Shown here piece after piece: positions 1-9,358 of a DNA stretch of 64,000 nucleotides. Origin of the DNA: Bacteroides ndongoniae (GTDB lineage Bacteria > Bacteroidota > Bacteroidia > Bacteroidales > Bacteroidaceae). Where the stretch lies: positions 842,944 to 906,943 of the forward strand of contig NZ_FNVV01000013.1 of NCBI RefSeq assembly GCF_900108345.1, given 5' to 3'. Within the stretch, counting starts at the first letter, position 1. Every line of letters starts with the position of its first letter. The position numbers were made by a program, and so were the translations under genes. The notes under the pieces were generated by a model. That model ran no database searches and was not told the origin of the DNA. It saw nothing but the letters and a program-made list of their open reading frames with translations.

Positions 1-1
1 C

Positions 2-2059
2 TCGGACATCGCTTTTCTGGAGATCAACAGCGAGGTCGTGCCTCTGCTGAAACTTTCGGAACTGGGCGGTATAGACTGGCAGCGGATGCTGGACGATTTT
101 TCCCGGATTCCTGACCGCTTTACACGGGAGAACCTGCAAAGCGACCTTGACAATCTCTACAATCTGGGTGTCGGTCTGGCAACGGCCGGTGCGAGTAATC
201 TCGGCGATGCCCTGCTGCCTGAAAGTATGTTCCATAACCTGCTTTCGGGCAAGGTCAGCGAGATTGCCAACCTGTACGACCATTACTCCGGTCTGTTCGA
301 GGAAGCGGAACAAGGTATCGGGAACCTGCTGCTGGACAAGATCGGCGGTCCTGACAACGTGGCCGGCCTGTTCGAGTTCGGGGATTACGACCTTGCCGGC
401 TGGACCAGTGACTATATAGACGACGAAGCCGGGACTTATTACACGCAGCGCTGGTACATCGCCAGACGTGACCAAGGCAGCGTGTCATTGTGTGACTATT
501 ACCCGCCCACGGACGACAACAGCATCCTGAACGGCGGTGAGTGGACCCGTTTCGAAACGAGCGACCCCGGTTTTTATCCCAATGCCTCGCAGCGGGAACA
601 GGCTCTCTCCAACTCGGAACGATATGCCGGATGGTCGAGAAACCGTGTACAGCAGCTCAACAACCAGAATGACGGCAACACTTACAGCATCAACTACTGG
701 CAGAACGCCTACATCATCAGCCGCGGCGGCAAGCAGACAAAGAAGGCTTACGCCTACGAGATACATGTCAAGAAAAGCTGGAACCATGAGGAAATCGTGT
801 ATGAAGAGATATTCGATTCCTACACTATGGATCTGGAGACCTTCAAGGCGCAGCTCAATGCCCGTCTGTCGGAATTCAACGAGAACGAGGACGGCTATGT
901 CTATTACATAGCTTCCGACGCGCGGAACTACTATCAGGCAACGGATGCCGCCAAACTTAAAGGATGCGAGAGCGTGACCATCAGCGTCACCTGCTCGGAC
1001 GGGGCCACCCTGGGCCAAGGTTCGACCCAGTACAAATGCAGGAAATGCGGCGGTTCACCCAATGCCCATACCAAGGATTGCTCCATGCAGACCTCCGTGA
1101 CGGAAAATGAACTTGACTTTTCGGAATTGGATGAGCTGATACGGGAGGCAGACAACCAGGTAGCCATGCTTCAATCACAGATCAAGGCACTGGAGGATGA
1201 GAACAAGGAGCTGCTGAAGAAAATATCCGAGGCCAGTGTAGAGGATGCTGCCGTTTACAGGCAGCAGTACAACGCCAACCTGACGCGTATCGGAGAGTTG
1301 AAGGCAGAACTGGCCGAGTGGCAGAAGAAACAGAAGGAATACGCTGATGCGAAGCAGGAAGCGGCAAACGACAATGACGTGCCGACGGACGACTACTACC
1401 GTATCCCGGCCATCATGCAGGACTGCAAGACGGCCTACAGTCTGTCGTGGCAGGACGGCGGTTCGTGGAATGGATACACGTTCGTCCGCAAGGCGACCAT
1501 GCCGAATATAGACGGCGAGATAACTTTCAAGGCAACCATCAGCATAGCACGCAAGCCGAAATACTTCCTCGGCATCAAGATTCACCGTGCCATTGTACAG
1601 ATCAGCTGGGAACTGACCTCGCAATACACCGACACGTATGTGGCCGACGTGCTGACATTCGACCCGGACCTTCCGGAAGAAGAAAAAGAGCGGATCGTGA
1701 ATGAACGTATCGCGGAAATCGCCCGGGAGCATCCGTCATGCAAGATCACGACGGAATATGCCCGTACCACTCCGATGGAAGATACCTCTACCGGAGAGGT
1801 GTACCACCTGCTGTGGTCAAGTGACCGTCTTGAAATCGCGCGTGAAGTGGATTCCCGGATTACGCAGATATACGCCGACCTGGTATCCCTGGAAAAGATG
1901 ATGCATTACAAGCGCAGCATCATCGACGTGCTGAAGGATGTCCTTCCGGATCTGAATATGGACGAAGGGCGACGCCTCACTCTCGTGGAAGAATGCCATG
2001 ACCGTTGGGTGGAAAACGCCCGTAGCCTGCGAAGCGGGAGAAAGGAGGAAAGACCATGA
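2..2059 (+). CDS. 5'-truncated large conjugation-operon protein
   Basis: The reading frame is already open at the left edge of the window, so the true start lies outside; an internal GTG at 38 is only one in-frame candidate. About 685 residues are visible. There is a possible zinc-binding cluster C-x2-C-x9-C (CRKCGGSPNAHTKDC) near residue 335-350 of the GTG-initiated version, then a strongly charged Glu/Lys-rich heptad region (about residues 365-440) that should form a coiled coil, then a C-terminal mixed domain. No signal peptide can be assessed. Its stop overlaps the start of the next gene by 4 bp (ATGA), so it is translationally coupled to the transfer operon. I do not recognise the family; a structural or mating-channel accessory role is inferred from position only. 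Confidence 0.7.
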   Translation, partial: SDIAFLEINSEVVPLLKLSELGGIDWQRMLDDFSRIPDRFTRENLQSDLDNLYNLGVGLATAGASNLGDALLPESMFHNLLSGKVSEIANLYDHYSGLFEEAEQGIGNLLLDKIGGPDNVAGLFEFGDYDLAGWTSDYIDDEAGTYYTQRWYIARRDQGSVSLCDYYPPTDDNSILNGGEWTRFETSDPGFYPNASQREQALSNSERYAGWSRNRVQQLNNQNDGNTYSINYWQNAYIISRGGKQTKKAYAYEIHVKKSWNHEEIVYEEIFDSYTMDLETFKAQLNARLSEFNENEDGYVYYIASDARNYYQATDAAKLKGCESVTISVTCSDGATLGQGSTQYKCRKCGGSPNAHTKDCSMQTSVTENELDFSELDELIREADNQVAMLQSQIKALEDENKELLKKISEASVEDAAVYRQQYNANLTRIGELKAELAEWQKKQKEYADAKQEAANDNDVPTDDYYRIPAIMQDCKTAYSLSWQDGGSWNGYTFVRKATMPNIDGEITFKATISIARKPKYFLGIKIHRAIVQISWELTSQYTDTYVADVLTFDPDLPEEEKERIVNERIAEIAREHPSCKITTEYARTTPMEDTSTGEVYHLLWSSDRLEIAREVDSRITQIYADLVSLEKMMHYKRSIIDVLKDVLPDLNMDEGRRLTLVEECHDRWVENARSLRSGRKEERP

Positions 2060-2781
2060 AACGGGCCTTGCTGATAACCATAGTGCTGCTTGCACTCCTG
2101 CCTGATGTCGTCAAAGCACAATGGACATTCGACGTGGTGTCCGTTGAAGCCTATATCAATGACCATAAGAAGCAGCGTAGCTTGTTGCTGGCCCGAAGTA
2201 CCCTTGAGTACAGCAACCAGCTGCTGCACGAATACAGCCGCAAGGAGGTCGGCGAATACAAGGAGCTGAATATCGACCTTGACCGGTACACCCGTGCCTT
2301 TGATGTCATTGATGTGATGTACCAGTCGTTACGCACGGTATTGAACGCAAAGAACACCTACAATACGGTAAGTGACCGGATAGCGGACTACAAGTCCATG
2401 CTGGAGGCATTTCACGAGAAGGAGCTGAAACGCGGACGCATCGAACCCTCCGACGCCCTGCTCATCACCATCAACGAGAAAGCTATACGGGATATAGCCC
2501 ATGACGGGGAGCAACTCTACAAGTCGGTCAGCGACCTGGCGCTGTATGCCACGGGAGCGGCGGCCTGCTCCACTTCGGATCTGCTGATGGTGCTGGAGGC
2601 CGTGAACAGGTCTCTGGACGACATCGAACGGCATCTGAACCGGGCCTATATGGAGACCTGGCGATACATACAGGTAAGAATCGGCTACTGGAAGTCGAAG
2701 ATATACCGTGAACATACCAAACAGGAGATAATTGAAGGAGCCTTCGGACGTTGGCGCAACTCCGGAAGGCTTGATTACTAA
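2056..2781 (+). CDS. Secreted VirB5/TraI-like conjugation protein
   Basis: A 241-residue protein with an N-terminal signal peptide (hydrophobic core after MKRALL, probable cleavage after VKA-Q). The mature part is helical and charged. It ends in a short segment with two Trp (FGRWRNSGR), and the proteins encoded at 2800, 47722 and 48429 end in similar R/W segments (SRWNESR, SRWRRA, RRWKQIG). That suggests one family of periplasmic helical proteins comparable to VirB5/TrbJ or Bacteroides TraI. The start overlaps the upstream stop by 4 bp. A role in assembling or capping the mating channel in the periplasm is inferred from family shape and from its place directly upstream of traJ. Confidence 0.6.
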   Translation: MKRALLITIVLLALLPDVVKAQWTFDVVSVEAYINDHKKQRSLLLARSTLEYSNQLLHEYSRKEVGEYKELNIDLDRYTRAFDVIDVMYQSLRTVLNAKNTYNTVSDRIADYKSMLEAFHEKELKRGRIEPSDALLITINEKAIRDIAHDGEQLYKSVSDLALYATGAAACSTSDLLMVLEAVNRSLDDIERHLNRAYMETWRYIQVRIGYWKSKIYREHTKQEIIEGAFGRWRNSGRLDY

Positions 2782-2799
2782 CGATAAAAGGGAAAAAAG

Positions 2800-3558
2800 A
2801 TGAACAGAAAACTCATGCTCATGACGGTTGCGATCATTGCAACAGCAACGGCACAGGCGCAGTATGTGACCTATAACCACGACTCGCCGAAGCAGAACCA
2901 GATTACGGTCATGGAAACCGGTGCGGGCTCCCTCACGCCGGAACTGTACTACTGGGCATTACACAACAAATACAAGAAATCGGCAGCGGCAAAGAACAAA
3001 CTGGGGTTCCGCACAACAGCCGGCATCAACCTCTATAACCAGACGGACGAAGCCGAATCCATCGATTCGGCATTGGTGAGCCGCGCGAAAATAGAGGCCC
3101 TGAACGTGGCGGACCGACAGGCTGATATCGCCTGGCTTGCCGAAGGTGACAAGATCAACGGCCAGATGGAAAGGATGAAGCGTAACATCGACCGTATCCT
3201 TCCTGCCGGGGGCACCCCGGAGGACAGGGAACGCTGGACGGAATACTACCATGTTTTCCAGTGCGCCATTGATGCTACCAGGGATGCCTATATGCCCAAT
3301 GCGCAGCGGAAGAAAGAGTATCTGCGAATCTACGACGACGTGGTGCAGCAGAATGAGATTCTTGTCAGCTATCTCGCCAAACGGCAGAATGCCACCCTGA
3401 CGAGCAACCTGCTGAACGCGACCTCGGACCGTACCTTGGACAAAGGCAGCGTCATCAGGGAAGCCATGAGCCGCTGGAACGAATCGCGTCTCGCGGTGCG
3501 TGGCTCACAGTCGGGCGGCAGTTCCGGGGGTGACGGTGAAGAGAGTGTAAACAGGTGA
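2800..3558 (+). CDS. Secreted helical conjugation protein, second VirB5-like paralogue
   Basis: A 252-residue protein with a signal peptide (MNRKLMLMTVAIIATATAQA, cleavage before Q). The mature chain is mostly helical and ends in a Gly/Ser-rich tail (about the last 20 residues). Near its C-terminus it carries REAMSRWNESR, like the EGAFGRWRNSG of the preceding protein, which points to a tandem pair of related periplasmic proteins. It lies 18 bp after its neighbour and 21 bp before traJ, so it belongs to the same transcript. The exact family is not recognised; a periplasmic mating-pair role is inferred. Confidence 0.6.
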   Translation: MNRKLMLMTVAIIATATAQAQYVTYNHDSPKQNQITVMETGAGSLTPELYYWALHNKYKKSAAAKNKLGFRTTAGINLYNQTDEAESIDSALVSRAKIEALNVADRQADIAWLAEGDKINGQMERMKRNIDRILPAGGTPEDRERWTEYYHVFQCAIDATRDAYMPNAQRKKEYLRIYDDVVQQNEILVSYLAKRQNATLTSNLLNATSDRTLDKGSVIREAMSRWNESRLAVRGSQSGGSSGGDGEESVNR

Positions 3559-3579
3559 AACTAAAAAGACAGACGGCAA

Positions 3580-4713
3580 ATGGCAGACGGAAATATACTC
3601 ACTGATTTCGGTATCAATCTTCTTGAGGAGGAGATTGACGATGTGATTTTTCAAACGAACGAGTTCCTCACGGACGCGACGTTTACGGGTTCGCAGGGGC
3701 CGTTCTGGTGGATACTGCAGATGTGCATGGCTCTGGCCGCCTTGTTCTCGCTTGTCATGGCGGCAGGCATGGCCTACAAGATGATGGTGAAGCATGAGCC
3801 GCTGGATGTGATGAAGCTGTTCAGGCCGCTGGCTGTTTCCATCGTTCTCTGCTGGTGGTATCCGCCTGCAGACACGGGTATGGCCGGCAGCGGAAGCGAC
3901 TGGTGTTTTCTGGACTTCCTTTCCTACATCCCGAACTGCATCGGTTCGTACACGCATGACCTGTACGAGGCGGAAGCCACACAGATAGCGGACAAGTTCG
4001 AGGAAGTGCAGCAGCTCATCCACGTAAGGGACACGATGTACCACAGCCTGCAGGCACAGGCGGATGTCGCCCACACGGGAACATCAGACCCCAACCTTAT
4101 CGAGGCGACCATGGAGCAGACCGGTGTGGATGAAGTGACCAGCATGGAAAAGGATGCCGCGGAACTGTGGTTCACCTCCTTGACGGCCGGTGTCGTCGTG
4201 GGAATAGACAAAATCATCATGCTGATTGCCCTTGTCGTGTTCCGCATAGGCTGGTGGGCAACGATCTACTGCCAGCAGATATTGCTCGGTATGCTGACGA
4301 TATTCGGCCCGTTGCAATGGGCGTTCTCTCTGCTGCCGAAATGGGAAGGTTCCTGGGCAAAATGGCTGACGCGTTACCTGACGGTACATTTCTACGGGGC
4401 CATGCTCTACTTCGTGGGCTTCTATGTATTGCTCCTTTTCGACATCGTGCTGTGCATCCAGGTGGAAAACCTGACCGCAATCACGGCCAGCGAGCAGACA
4501 ATGGCGGCCTACCTGCAGAACAGTTTCTTCTCCGCCGGTTATCTGATGGCGGCAAGCATTGTAGCCTTGAAATGTCTGAACCTTGTACCTGACCTTGCGG
4601 CGTGGATGATACCGGAGGGCGACACGGCCTTCAGTACGAGAAATTTTGGAGAAGGCGTGGCACAGCAGGCCAAGATGACAGCGACAGGCGGTATCGGGGC
4701 AATCATGAGATAA
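3580..4713 (+). CDS. traJ: TraJ-type inner-membrane conjugation channel protein
   Basis: A 377-residue polytopic membrane protein. Hydrophobic segments lie near residues 45-70, 80-95, 205-225, 230-255, 270-295 and 310-335. Known Bacteroides TraJ proteins correspond to the VirB6/TrbL polytopic component of type IV secretion, which forms part of the inner-membrane channel. Visible support is the length, the N-terminal soluble stretch, the multiple transmembrane helices with a large loop between the second and third groups, and its place just upstream of TraK- and TraM-type genes, as in the CTnDOT order. It sits in a continuous plus-strand operon with short spacers. Confidence 0.8.
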   Translation: MADGNILTDFGINLLEEEIDDVIFQTNEFLTDATFTGSQGPFWWILQMCMALAALFSLVMAAGMAYKMMVKHEPLDVMKLFRPLAVSIVLCWWYPPADTGMAGSGSDWCFLDFLSYIPNCIGSYTHDLYEAEATQIADKFEEVQQLIHVRDTMYHSLQAQADVAHTGTSDPNLIEATMEQTGVDEVTSMEKDAAELWFTSLTAGVVVGIDKIIMLIALVVFRIGWWATIYCQQILLGMLTIFGPLQWAFSLLPKWEGSWAKWLTRYLTVHFYGAMLYFVGFYVLLLFDIVLCIQVENLTAITASEQTMAAYLQNSFFSAGYLMAASIVALKCLNLVPDLAAWMIPEGDTAFSTRNFGEGVAQQAKMTATGGIGAIMR

Positions 4714-4755
4714 GATAAAAAACATATAAACAACAATCCTTAAAAATAAAAAAGT

Positions 4756-5151
4756 ATGAACGTACAAGAACAAATCAAAGAATGGTGCAAGGACGGACGC
4801 TTCCTGCGCTACGCGAATGAACGCATGAGAAAAGAGATTACCGAAGTTCCGGAAAACCATGTAGTTACCCCGGAGTATGAAGCCCTTGACGAAGGCTTCG
4901 AGTATGACGACCATTATGCAGCGCCGCTGGCCGCTTACCTGACCTACCGTCTGCAAATGGCCAAGTTGCAGAAAAAGGCGAAAGTGCGCAAACGCGGTAT
5001 CTGGTGGGTATTCGTGCAGGTCATGACGCTGGGCCATTACGTGCATGTCTTTTCCGATGAGTTCGGGGCTCTCGCTGCGGAACTGCAGGAAACAGTCATG
5101 CCGATGCTGCACGATGAATATGTAATGATGTTGAACGGGAAAAGACAATAA
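4756..5151 (+). CDS. Small hypothetical protein between traJ and traK
   Basis: A 131-residue protein without a signal peptide. The N-terminal half is acidic and charged. A basic stretch (KLQKKAKVRKRG) is followed by a moderately hydrophobic, aromatic segment (WWVFVQVMTLGHYVHVF) that may associate with the membrane. It is preceded by an A/T-rich 42-bp spacer, typical of Bacteroides translation starts without a strong Shine-Dalgarno sequence. It ends 6 bp before traK. The family is not recognised; the operon position makes a mating-channel accessory role likely. Confidence 0.6.
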   Translation: MNVQEQIKEWCKDGRFLRYANERMRKEITEVPENHVVTPEYEALDEGFEYDDHYAAPLAAYLTYRLQMAKLQKKAKVRKRGIWWVFVQVMTLGHYVHVFSDEFGALAAELQETVMPMLHDEYVMMLNGKRQ

Positions 5152-5157
5152 ACCGAT

Positions 5158-5772
5158 ATGATTATCAAGCATCTGGAAAACAAGATACGGCTGGTGGGCA
5201 TTATCTGCACGGCCTTTCTCGTGGGATGTGTCATCATCAGCGTATCGAGCATCTGGACAGCCAGGACAATGGTGTCGGATGCACAGAAAAAGGTGTACGT
5301 GCTGGACGGCAACGTGCCCATTCTTGTCAACCGTACCACGATGGATGAAACGCTTGACGTGGAAGCCAAAAGCCATGTGGAGATGTTCCACCACTATTTC
5401 TTCACCTTGCCGCCTGATGACAAATACATCAAATACACGATGGAAAAGGCGATGTACCTGGTGGACGAAACAGGTCTGGCGCAATATAACACTCTTAAGG
5501 AGAAAGGTTTTTATTCCAACATCCTCGGCACGAGTGCCGTGTTCTCGATTTATTGTGACAGCATCCGCTTTGACAAGAGCACCATGGAGTTCACCTACTA
5601 CGGCCGCCAGCGAATCGAACGCAGAAGCAACATCCTGATGCGTGAGCTGGTGACTGCCGGTCAGCTCAAGCGTGTACCGAGAACGGAGAACAACCCTCAC
5701 GGTCTGCTGATAGTGAACTGGCGCACTCTCCTTAACAAGGATATAGAACAGAAAAGCAAGAGCAACTATTAA
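5158..5772 (+). CDS. traK: TraK-type conjugation protein (VirB8-like)
   Basis: A 204-residue protein with one N-terminal transmembrane helix (about residues 15-35, VGIICTAFLVGCVIISV) and a periplasmic domain, the VirB8 topology. Bacteroides TraK proteins are about this length and bridge the inner and outer parts of the mating channel. Recognisable features are the MFHHYFFTLPPDDKYI segment shortly after the membrane anchor and the C-terminal GLLIVNWRTL strand. It is 6 bp downstream of the preceding gene and 12 bp upstream of the next, in traJ-traK-(traL)-traM order. Confidence 0.85.
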   Translation: MIIKHLENKIRLVGIICTAFLVGCVIISVSSIWTARTMVSDAQKKVYVLDGNVPILVNRTTMDETLDVEAKSHVEMFHHYFFTLPPDDKYIKYTMEKAMYLVDETGLAQYNTLKEKGFYSNILGTSAVFSIYCDSIRFDKSTMEFTYYGRQRIERRSNILMRELVTAGQLKRVPRTENNPHGLLIVNWRTLLNKDIEQKSKSNY

Positions 5773-5784
5773 ACAATCAAGGAT

Positions 5785-6174
5785 ATGAACATCAAGGGAT
5801 TCAGACGGATGCTGCTGGGCGAAAAGATGCCTGACAGGAATGATCCGAAGTACAAGGAACGCTATGAGCGTGATGTGGAAGCCGGACGCAAGTTTGCCAA
5901 GGCGACCCGTATAGACAAGGCGGCAGCCAAGGTACAGGGCTTTGCCAACGTGCACCGTACTCTTTTTCTGGTCATCGTGTTCGCTTTCGTGCTGGGCGGG
6001 CTGGCATGGAACATCTACCGTATAACAGTGGTATATCGTCACCAGCCTGCGGAGAGGACAGCGACAGAGATGCAGGATTCGGTATTGAGGGAGCGACACA
6101 GGATGTTGCAGGAAGAGGAACTGAGGGAAACCGGGACAGGAAATACAAACCGTAGCAAAACAGACTTGCCATGA
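5785..6174 (+). CDS. Small bitopic membrane protein in the traL position
   Basis: A 129-residue protein with a charged N-terminal cytoplasmic part (KYKERYERDVEAGRKFAK), one transmembrane helix (about residues 65-85, LFLVIVFAFVLGGLAWNIY) and a short Arg/Glu-rich tail. In the CTnDOT-type operon the gene between traK and traM is traL, a short single-span protein; position and topology fit, but I cannot confirm homology by eye. The stop overlaps the traM start by 4 bp (ATGA), indicating coupled translation. Confidence 0.6.
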   Translation: MNIKGFRRMLLGEKMPDRNDPKYKERYERDVEAGRKFAKATRIDKAAAKVQGFANVHRTLFLVIVFAFVLGGLAWNIYRITVVYRHQPAERTATEMQDSVLRERHRMLQEEELRETGTGNTNRSKTDLP

Positions 6175-7316
6175 AAAAGATATTTGAGAAAATCAATTTC
6201 AGACAGCCGAAGTACATGCTCCCTGCCATTCTTTATATCCCTCTGCTCGGTGCGTCCTACTTCATATTCGACCTGTTTCATACCGAAACGGCGGATATAC
6301 CGGACAAGACGCTGCAGACAACAGAATTCCTGAATCCGGAACTGCCGGAAGCGCAGATCAAGGATGACGGCATTGGCAGCAAATACGAGAACATGGAGAA
6401 ATCGTGGGGCAAGATACAGGACTACTCGGCGGTCGGCAACATAGAAAGAGACGAACCTGATGAAAACAAGGAAGAATATGAATCACAATACACGCAGGAT
6501 GACATCGCCCTGCTCGATGAGCAACAGCAGGAAAAAGCAGCGGCAGCGGAAATTGCCGCCGCCAAAGAGCGTGAACAGGAAGCACTCGCGGAGTTGGAAA
6601 AGGCCCTTGCCGAAGCACGGCTGAAAGGACAGAACATGGTGATGCCCCCTGAAGAGGCGGATACCACGGACACCGTTCCGCCGCAGAATGTACTGGAGGC
6701 CGGCACCATCGACGAGGAGAAACGTCCGGTGCAAGCACCGTCGGCAGACGAACCGCCCAGCGCGGTAGTCCGCAAGGTGAAGACCACCTCGGACTATTTC
6801 AACACGCTGGCGAAGGATGCCCGTGAACCGAAGCTGATCCAGGCCATCATAGACGAGGACATCAAGGCTGTGGACGGTTCACGCATCAGGCTGCGCCTGC
6901 TGGATGACGTGGAAATAGACGAGTGCGTGGTGAAACGGGGTACGTACCTGTACGCCACGGTAAGCGGCTTCTCGTCCGGACGTGTCAAGGGAAACATCAA
7001 CAGCATCCTTGTGGACGACGAGCTTGTGAAGGTCAGTCTCGCGCTTTATGACACGGACGGTATGGAGGGTCTGTATGTACCGAACAGCCAGTTCCGGGAA
7101 ACGAGCAAGGATGTGGCCAGCAGTGCCATGTCGGGCAACATGAGCATGAGTACCGGAACTACAGGAAACAGCCTCGCCCAATGGGGAATGCAGGCGGTGA
7201 ACAACGCTTACCAGAAGACGAGCAACGCCATCAGCAAGGCCATCAAGAAAAACAAGGTCAAGCTGAAATACGGGACTTTCGTCTATCTGGTCAATGGTCA
7301 GGAAAAAAGGAAATAA
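6171..7316 (+). CDS. traM: TraM-type conjugation protein (VirB10-like)
   Basis: A 381-residue protein. Near the N-terminus is a transmembrane helix (about residues 17-35). Then comes an acidic Gln/Glu/Ala-rich coiled region with EKAAAAEIAAAKEREQEALA around residues 120-150, and a C-terminal beta-rich domain. The C-terminal block with VKGNINSILVDDELVKVSL followed by LALYDTDGMEGLYVPNS is the signature I associate with Bacteroides TraM, whose role resembles VirB10/TrbI: spanning inner and outer membrane parts of the type IV channel. It overlaps the previous gene by 4 bp. Confidence 0.88.
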   Translation: MKKIFEKINFRQPKYMLPAILYIPLLGASYFIFDLFHTETADIPDKTLQTTEFLNPELPEAQIKDDGIGSKYENMEKSWGKIQDYSAVGNIERDEPDENKEEYESQYTQDDIALLDEQQQEKAAAAEIAAAKEREQEALAELEKALAEARLKGQNMVMPPEEADTTDTVPPQNVLEAGTIDEEKRPVQAPSADEPPSAVVRKVKTTSDYFNTLAKDAREPKLIQAIIDEDIKAVDGSRIRLRLLDDVEIDECVVKRGTYLYATVSGFSSGRVKGNINSILVDDELVKVSLALYDTDGMEGLYVPNSQFRETSKDVASSAMSGNMSMSTGTTGNSLAQWGMQAVNNAYQKTSNAISKAIKKNKVKLKYGTFVYLVNGQEKRK

Positions 7317-7330
7317 AAAGGTTCGAGACA

Positions 7331-7684
7331 ATGGAAACAGATATTTCAAAACTACATGAGGGAACGGACGGCTTTTACTACGATGACTTCCTCGCTCCCG
7401 ACAAGGCCGAAACATTCGTCGGGCAACTCGTGAGTACCCAATGGTGGCAGAAAGGTGGACGCTTCGCCCTGATATGCAACTTTCTGGCAGAGGACGGGCG
7501 GAGAATCGCCTTGTTCGCCTTCCAGAAATACACTGGCTTTTACGGGCCGGGAGACGGGGCGGTCAATTTCAAGCACGCGGAGATGAATACCTTCTGGGAG
7601 TGTGAGGTCCGGGAAAACCGGAAGGGACGTTGTACTTGGGCGAGTGCCCTGCAGCTTGGAGGGCCGAAAAACAACGCGATATGA
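7331..7684 (+). CDS. Small hypothetical protein coupled to a DNA methyltransferase
   Basis: A 117-residue cytoplasmic protein. I chose the ATG at 7331 because the open frame further upstream overlaps the traM coding region. The body is beta-rich with several aromatic residues (FYYDDFL, TQWWQKGGRFALI, FQKYTGFYGPG), a composition that could fit a small OB-like or barrel fold, but no family is recognised. Its stop overlaps the methyltransferase start (ATGA at 7681-7684), so the two are very likely co-translated and may act together. Confidence 0.55.
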   Translation: METDISKLHEGTDGFYYDDFLAPDKAETFVGQLVSTQWWQKGGRFALICNFLAEDGRRIALFAFQKYTGFYGPGDGAVNFKHAEMNTFWECEVRENRKGRCTWASALQLGGPKNNAI

Positions 7685-8460
7685 TAGAGACGGACAAGAT
7701 ATACAACATGGACTGCCTGGAAGGCATGAGCCGTATGCCGGAGGGAAGCGTCGATGCCATCATCGCCGACCTGCCTTACGGTGTATTGAACCGCGGCAAC
7801 CGGTCAGCATGTTGGGACAGGCAGATACCCCTCGGTCCGCTGTGGGAGCAGTACCGTAGGATTATCAAGCCGGACAGTCCGATCATCCTGTTCGCCCAGG
7901 GAATATTCTCCGCGCATCTCATGCTTTCCCAACCGGGAATCTGGCGTTATAACCTCGTATGGCAGAAGGACCGTGTTACGGGCCATCTCAATGCCAACCG
8001 GATGCCGTTGCGCCAGCATGAGGACATTCTGGTGTTCTACATGAAGCAGCCCGTGTATCATCCGCAGATGACACCGTGCCCTCCCGAAAGGAGAAACCAT
8101 GGACGCAGCATGACGGAAGGCAGTTTCACGAACCGGTGCTACGGGGAGATGAAGCTGGTACCGGTACGCATGGCGGACAACAAATATCCGACATCGGTCA
8201 TTTTCATCCCGAAAGAACACAAGACAGGGGCATTCTATCATCCGACCCAGAAGCCTGTGGCACTGGTCGAGTACCTGATACGCACCTACACCGACGAGGG
8301 GGACACCGTGCTGGACAACTGCATCGGGTCCGGAACGACTGCCATTGCCGCAATCCGTTCGGGACGGCACTATATCGGATTCGAGACCGTGAAGGAGTAC
8401 TGCGACATCGCCGAACTCCGTATCCGGGAAGAACTGGAGCGAATACATACGACGACATAA
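7681..8460 (+). CDS. Orphan DNA methyltransferase (adenine-N6/cytosine-N4 class)
   Basis: A 259-residue S-adenosylmethionine-dependent DNA methyltransferase. The catalytic motif IV is DLPYG (about residue 29), a DPPY-type variant. The SAM-binding motif I comes late (DNCIGSGTTAIAAIRSGR, then YIGFE). This order, catalysis first and SAM site last, is that of beta-class methyltransferases. The start at 7681 is preferred over an upstream in-frame ATG at 7630 because it gives a 4-bp overlap with the previous gene. No restriction endonuclease lies nearby, so it is an orphan. Inside a tra operon the likely job is to modify element DNA and blunt restriction in the new host. Confidence 0.85.
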   Translation: MIETDKIYNMDCLEGMSRMPEGSVDAIIADLPYGVLNRGNRSACWDRQIPLGPLWEQYRRIIKPDSPIILFAQGIFSAHLMLSQPGIWRYNLVWQKDRVTGHLNANRMPLRQHEDILVFYMKQPVYHPQMTPCPPERRNHGRSMTEGSFTNRCYGEMKLVPVRMADNKYPTSVIFIPKEHKTGAFYHPTQKPVALVEYLIRTYTDEGDTVLDNCIGSGTTAIAAIRSGRHYIGFETVKEYCDIAELRIREELERIHTTT

Positions 8461-8500
8461 GGGTAAAAGAAAAACAAATGGAATATAAACAATCAACGAC

Positions 8501-9358
8501 ATGAATATGAATCTCAAGAAAATCGGAACGGTATTTCTTCTGACAGCCGGACTGCTGGGAACGCGGAATGCACAGGCGCAGACGACCTACGAGGAAATGG
8601 AACAACTGACGGTCAACGAACAGGTGACGACCGTCATCACGGCATCGGAGCCGGTACGCATGGTGGACATTTCCACCGACAAGGTGGTTGGCGACCAGCC
8701 TTTGGACAACATTGTACGGCTGAAACCCAAAGAAGCCGGGCACGAGGACGGCGAGGTGATTGCCATCGTGACCGTCATCACGGAACGCTACCGCACGCAA
8801 TACGCGCTGGTTTACACCACACGGCTTAAGGAAGCCGTAACGGACAAGGAGATACTCCCTCACGAGCGCAACGCCTACAACAATCCGGCAGTATCGATGT
8901 CAACCGCCGAGATGACGCGCTTTGCCAGACGGATCTGGAACTCTCCGGCGAGAATCAGGAATGTGGCCACCAAGGCACACCGTATGGTGATGCGCCTGAA
9001 CAACATATACTCTGTCGGGGACTACTTCTTCATAGACTTTTCCATAGAGAACAAGACGAACATCCGTTTCGACATCGATGAGATCAGGGTAAAGCTCGTT
9101 GACAAGAAACTCGCCAAGGCCACCAACGCCCAGACTATCGAGCTTACTCCGGCGATGATACTGGAACCGGGAAAGACATTCCGACATGGCTACAGGAATG
9201 TGCTTGTCATCAAGAAGATGACCTTCCCGAACGACAAGCTGCTGACTGTCGAAATGACGGAAAAGCAAATCAGCGGCCGCAATATCAGCCTGAACATCGA
9301 TTATGAGGATGTGTTGTCTGCCGATTCGTTTAACGCTGACCTGCTGGAGGAGGAATGA
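8501..9358 (+). CDS. traN: TraN-type conjugation protein (VirB9-like)
   Basis: A 285-residue exported protein with a signal peptide (about residues 1-27, ending NAQAQ). The C-terminal half carries the TraN/DUF4138-like block: INIR-type strands RLNNIYSVGDYFFIDFS, NKTNIRFDIDEIR and KKLAKATNAQTIEL. Bacteroides TraN is the VirB9-like outer-membrane-complex component that pairs with TraM. It is shorter at the N-terminus than some relatives. It begins 40 bp after the methyltransferase and overlaps traO by 4 bp. Confidence 0.85.
   Translation: MNMNLKKIGTVFLLTAGLLGTRNAQAQTTYEEMEQLTVNEQVTTVITASEPVRMVDISTDKVVGDQPLDNIVRLKPKEAGHEDGEVIAIVTVITERYRTQYALVYTTRLKEAVTDKEILPHERNAYNNPAVSMSTAEMTRFARRIWNSPARIRNVATKAHRMVMRLNNIYSVGDYFFIDFSIENKTNIRFDIDEIRVKLVDKKLAKATNAQTIELTPAMILEPGKTFRHGYRNVLVIKKMTFPNDKLLTVEMTEKQISGRNISLNIDYEDVLSADSFNADLLEEE

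Noticed and set aside
4084..6099. A 671-codon open frame on the minus strand, antisense to traJ-traL
   Set aside because: It overlaps several well-supported tra genes, lacks any family feature, and is His/Leu/Val-rich as expected of an antisense shadow in GC-biased codon usage.
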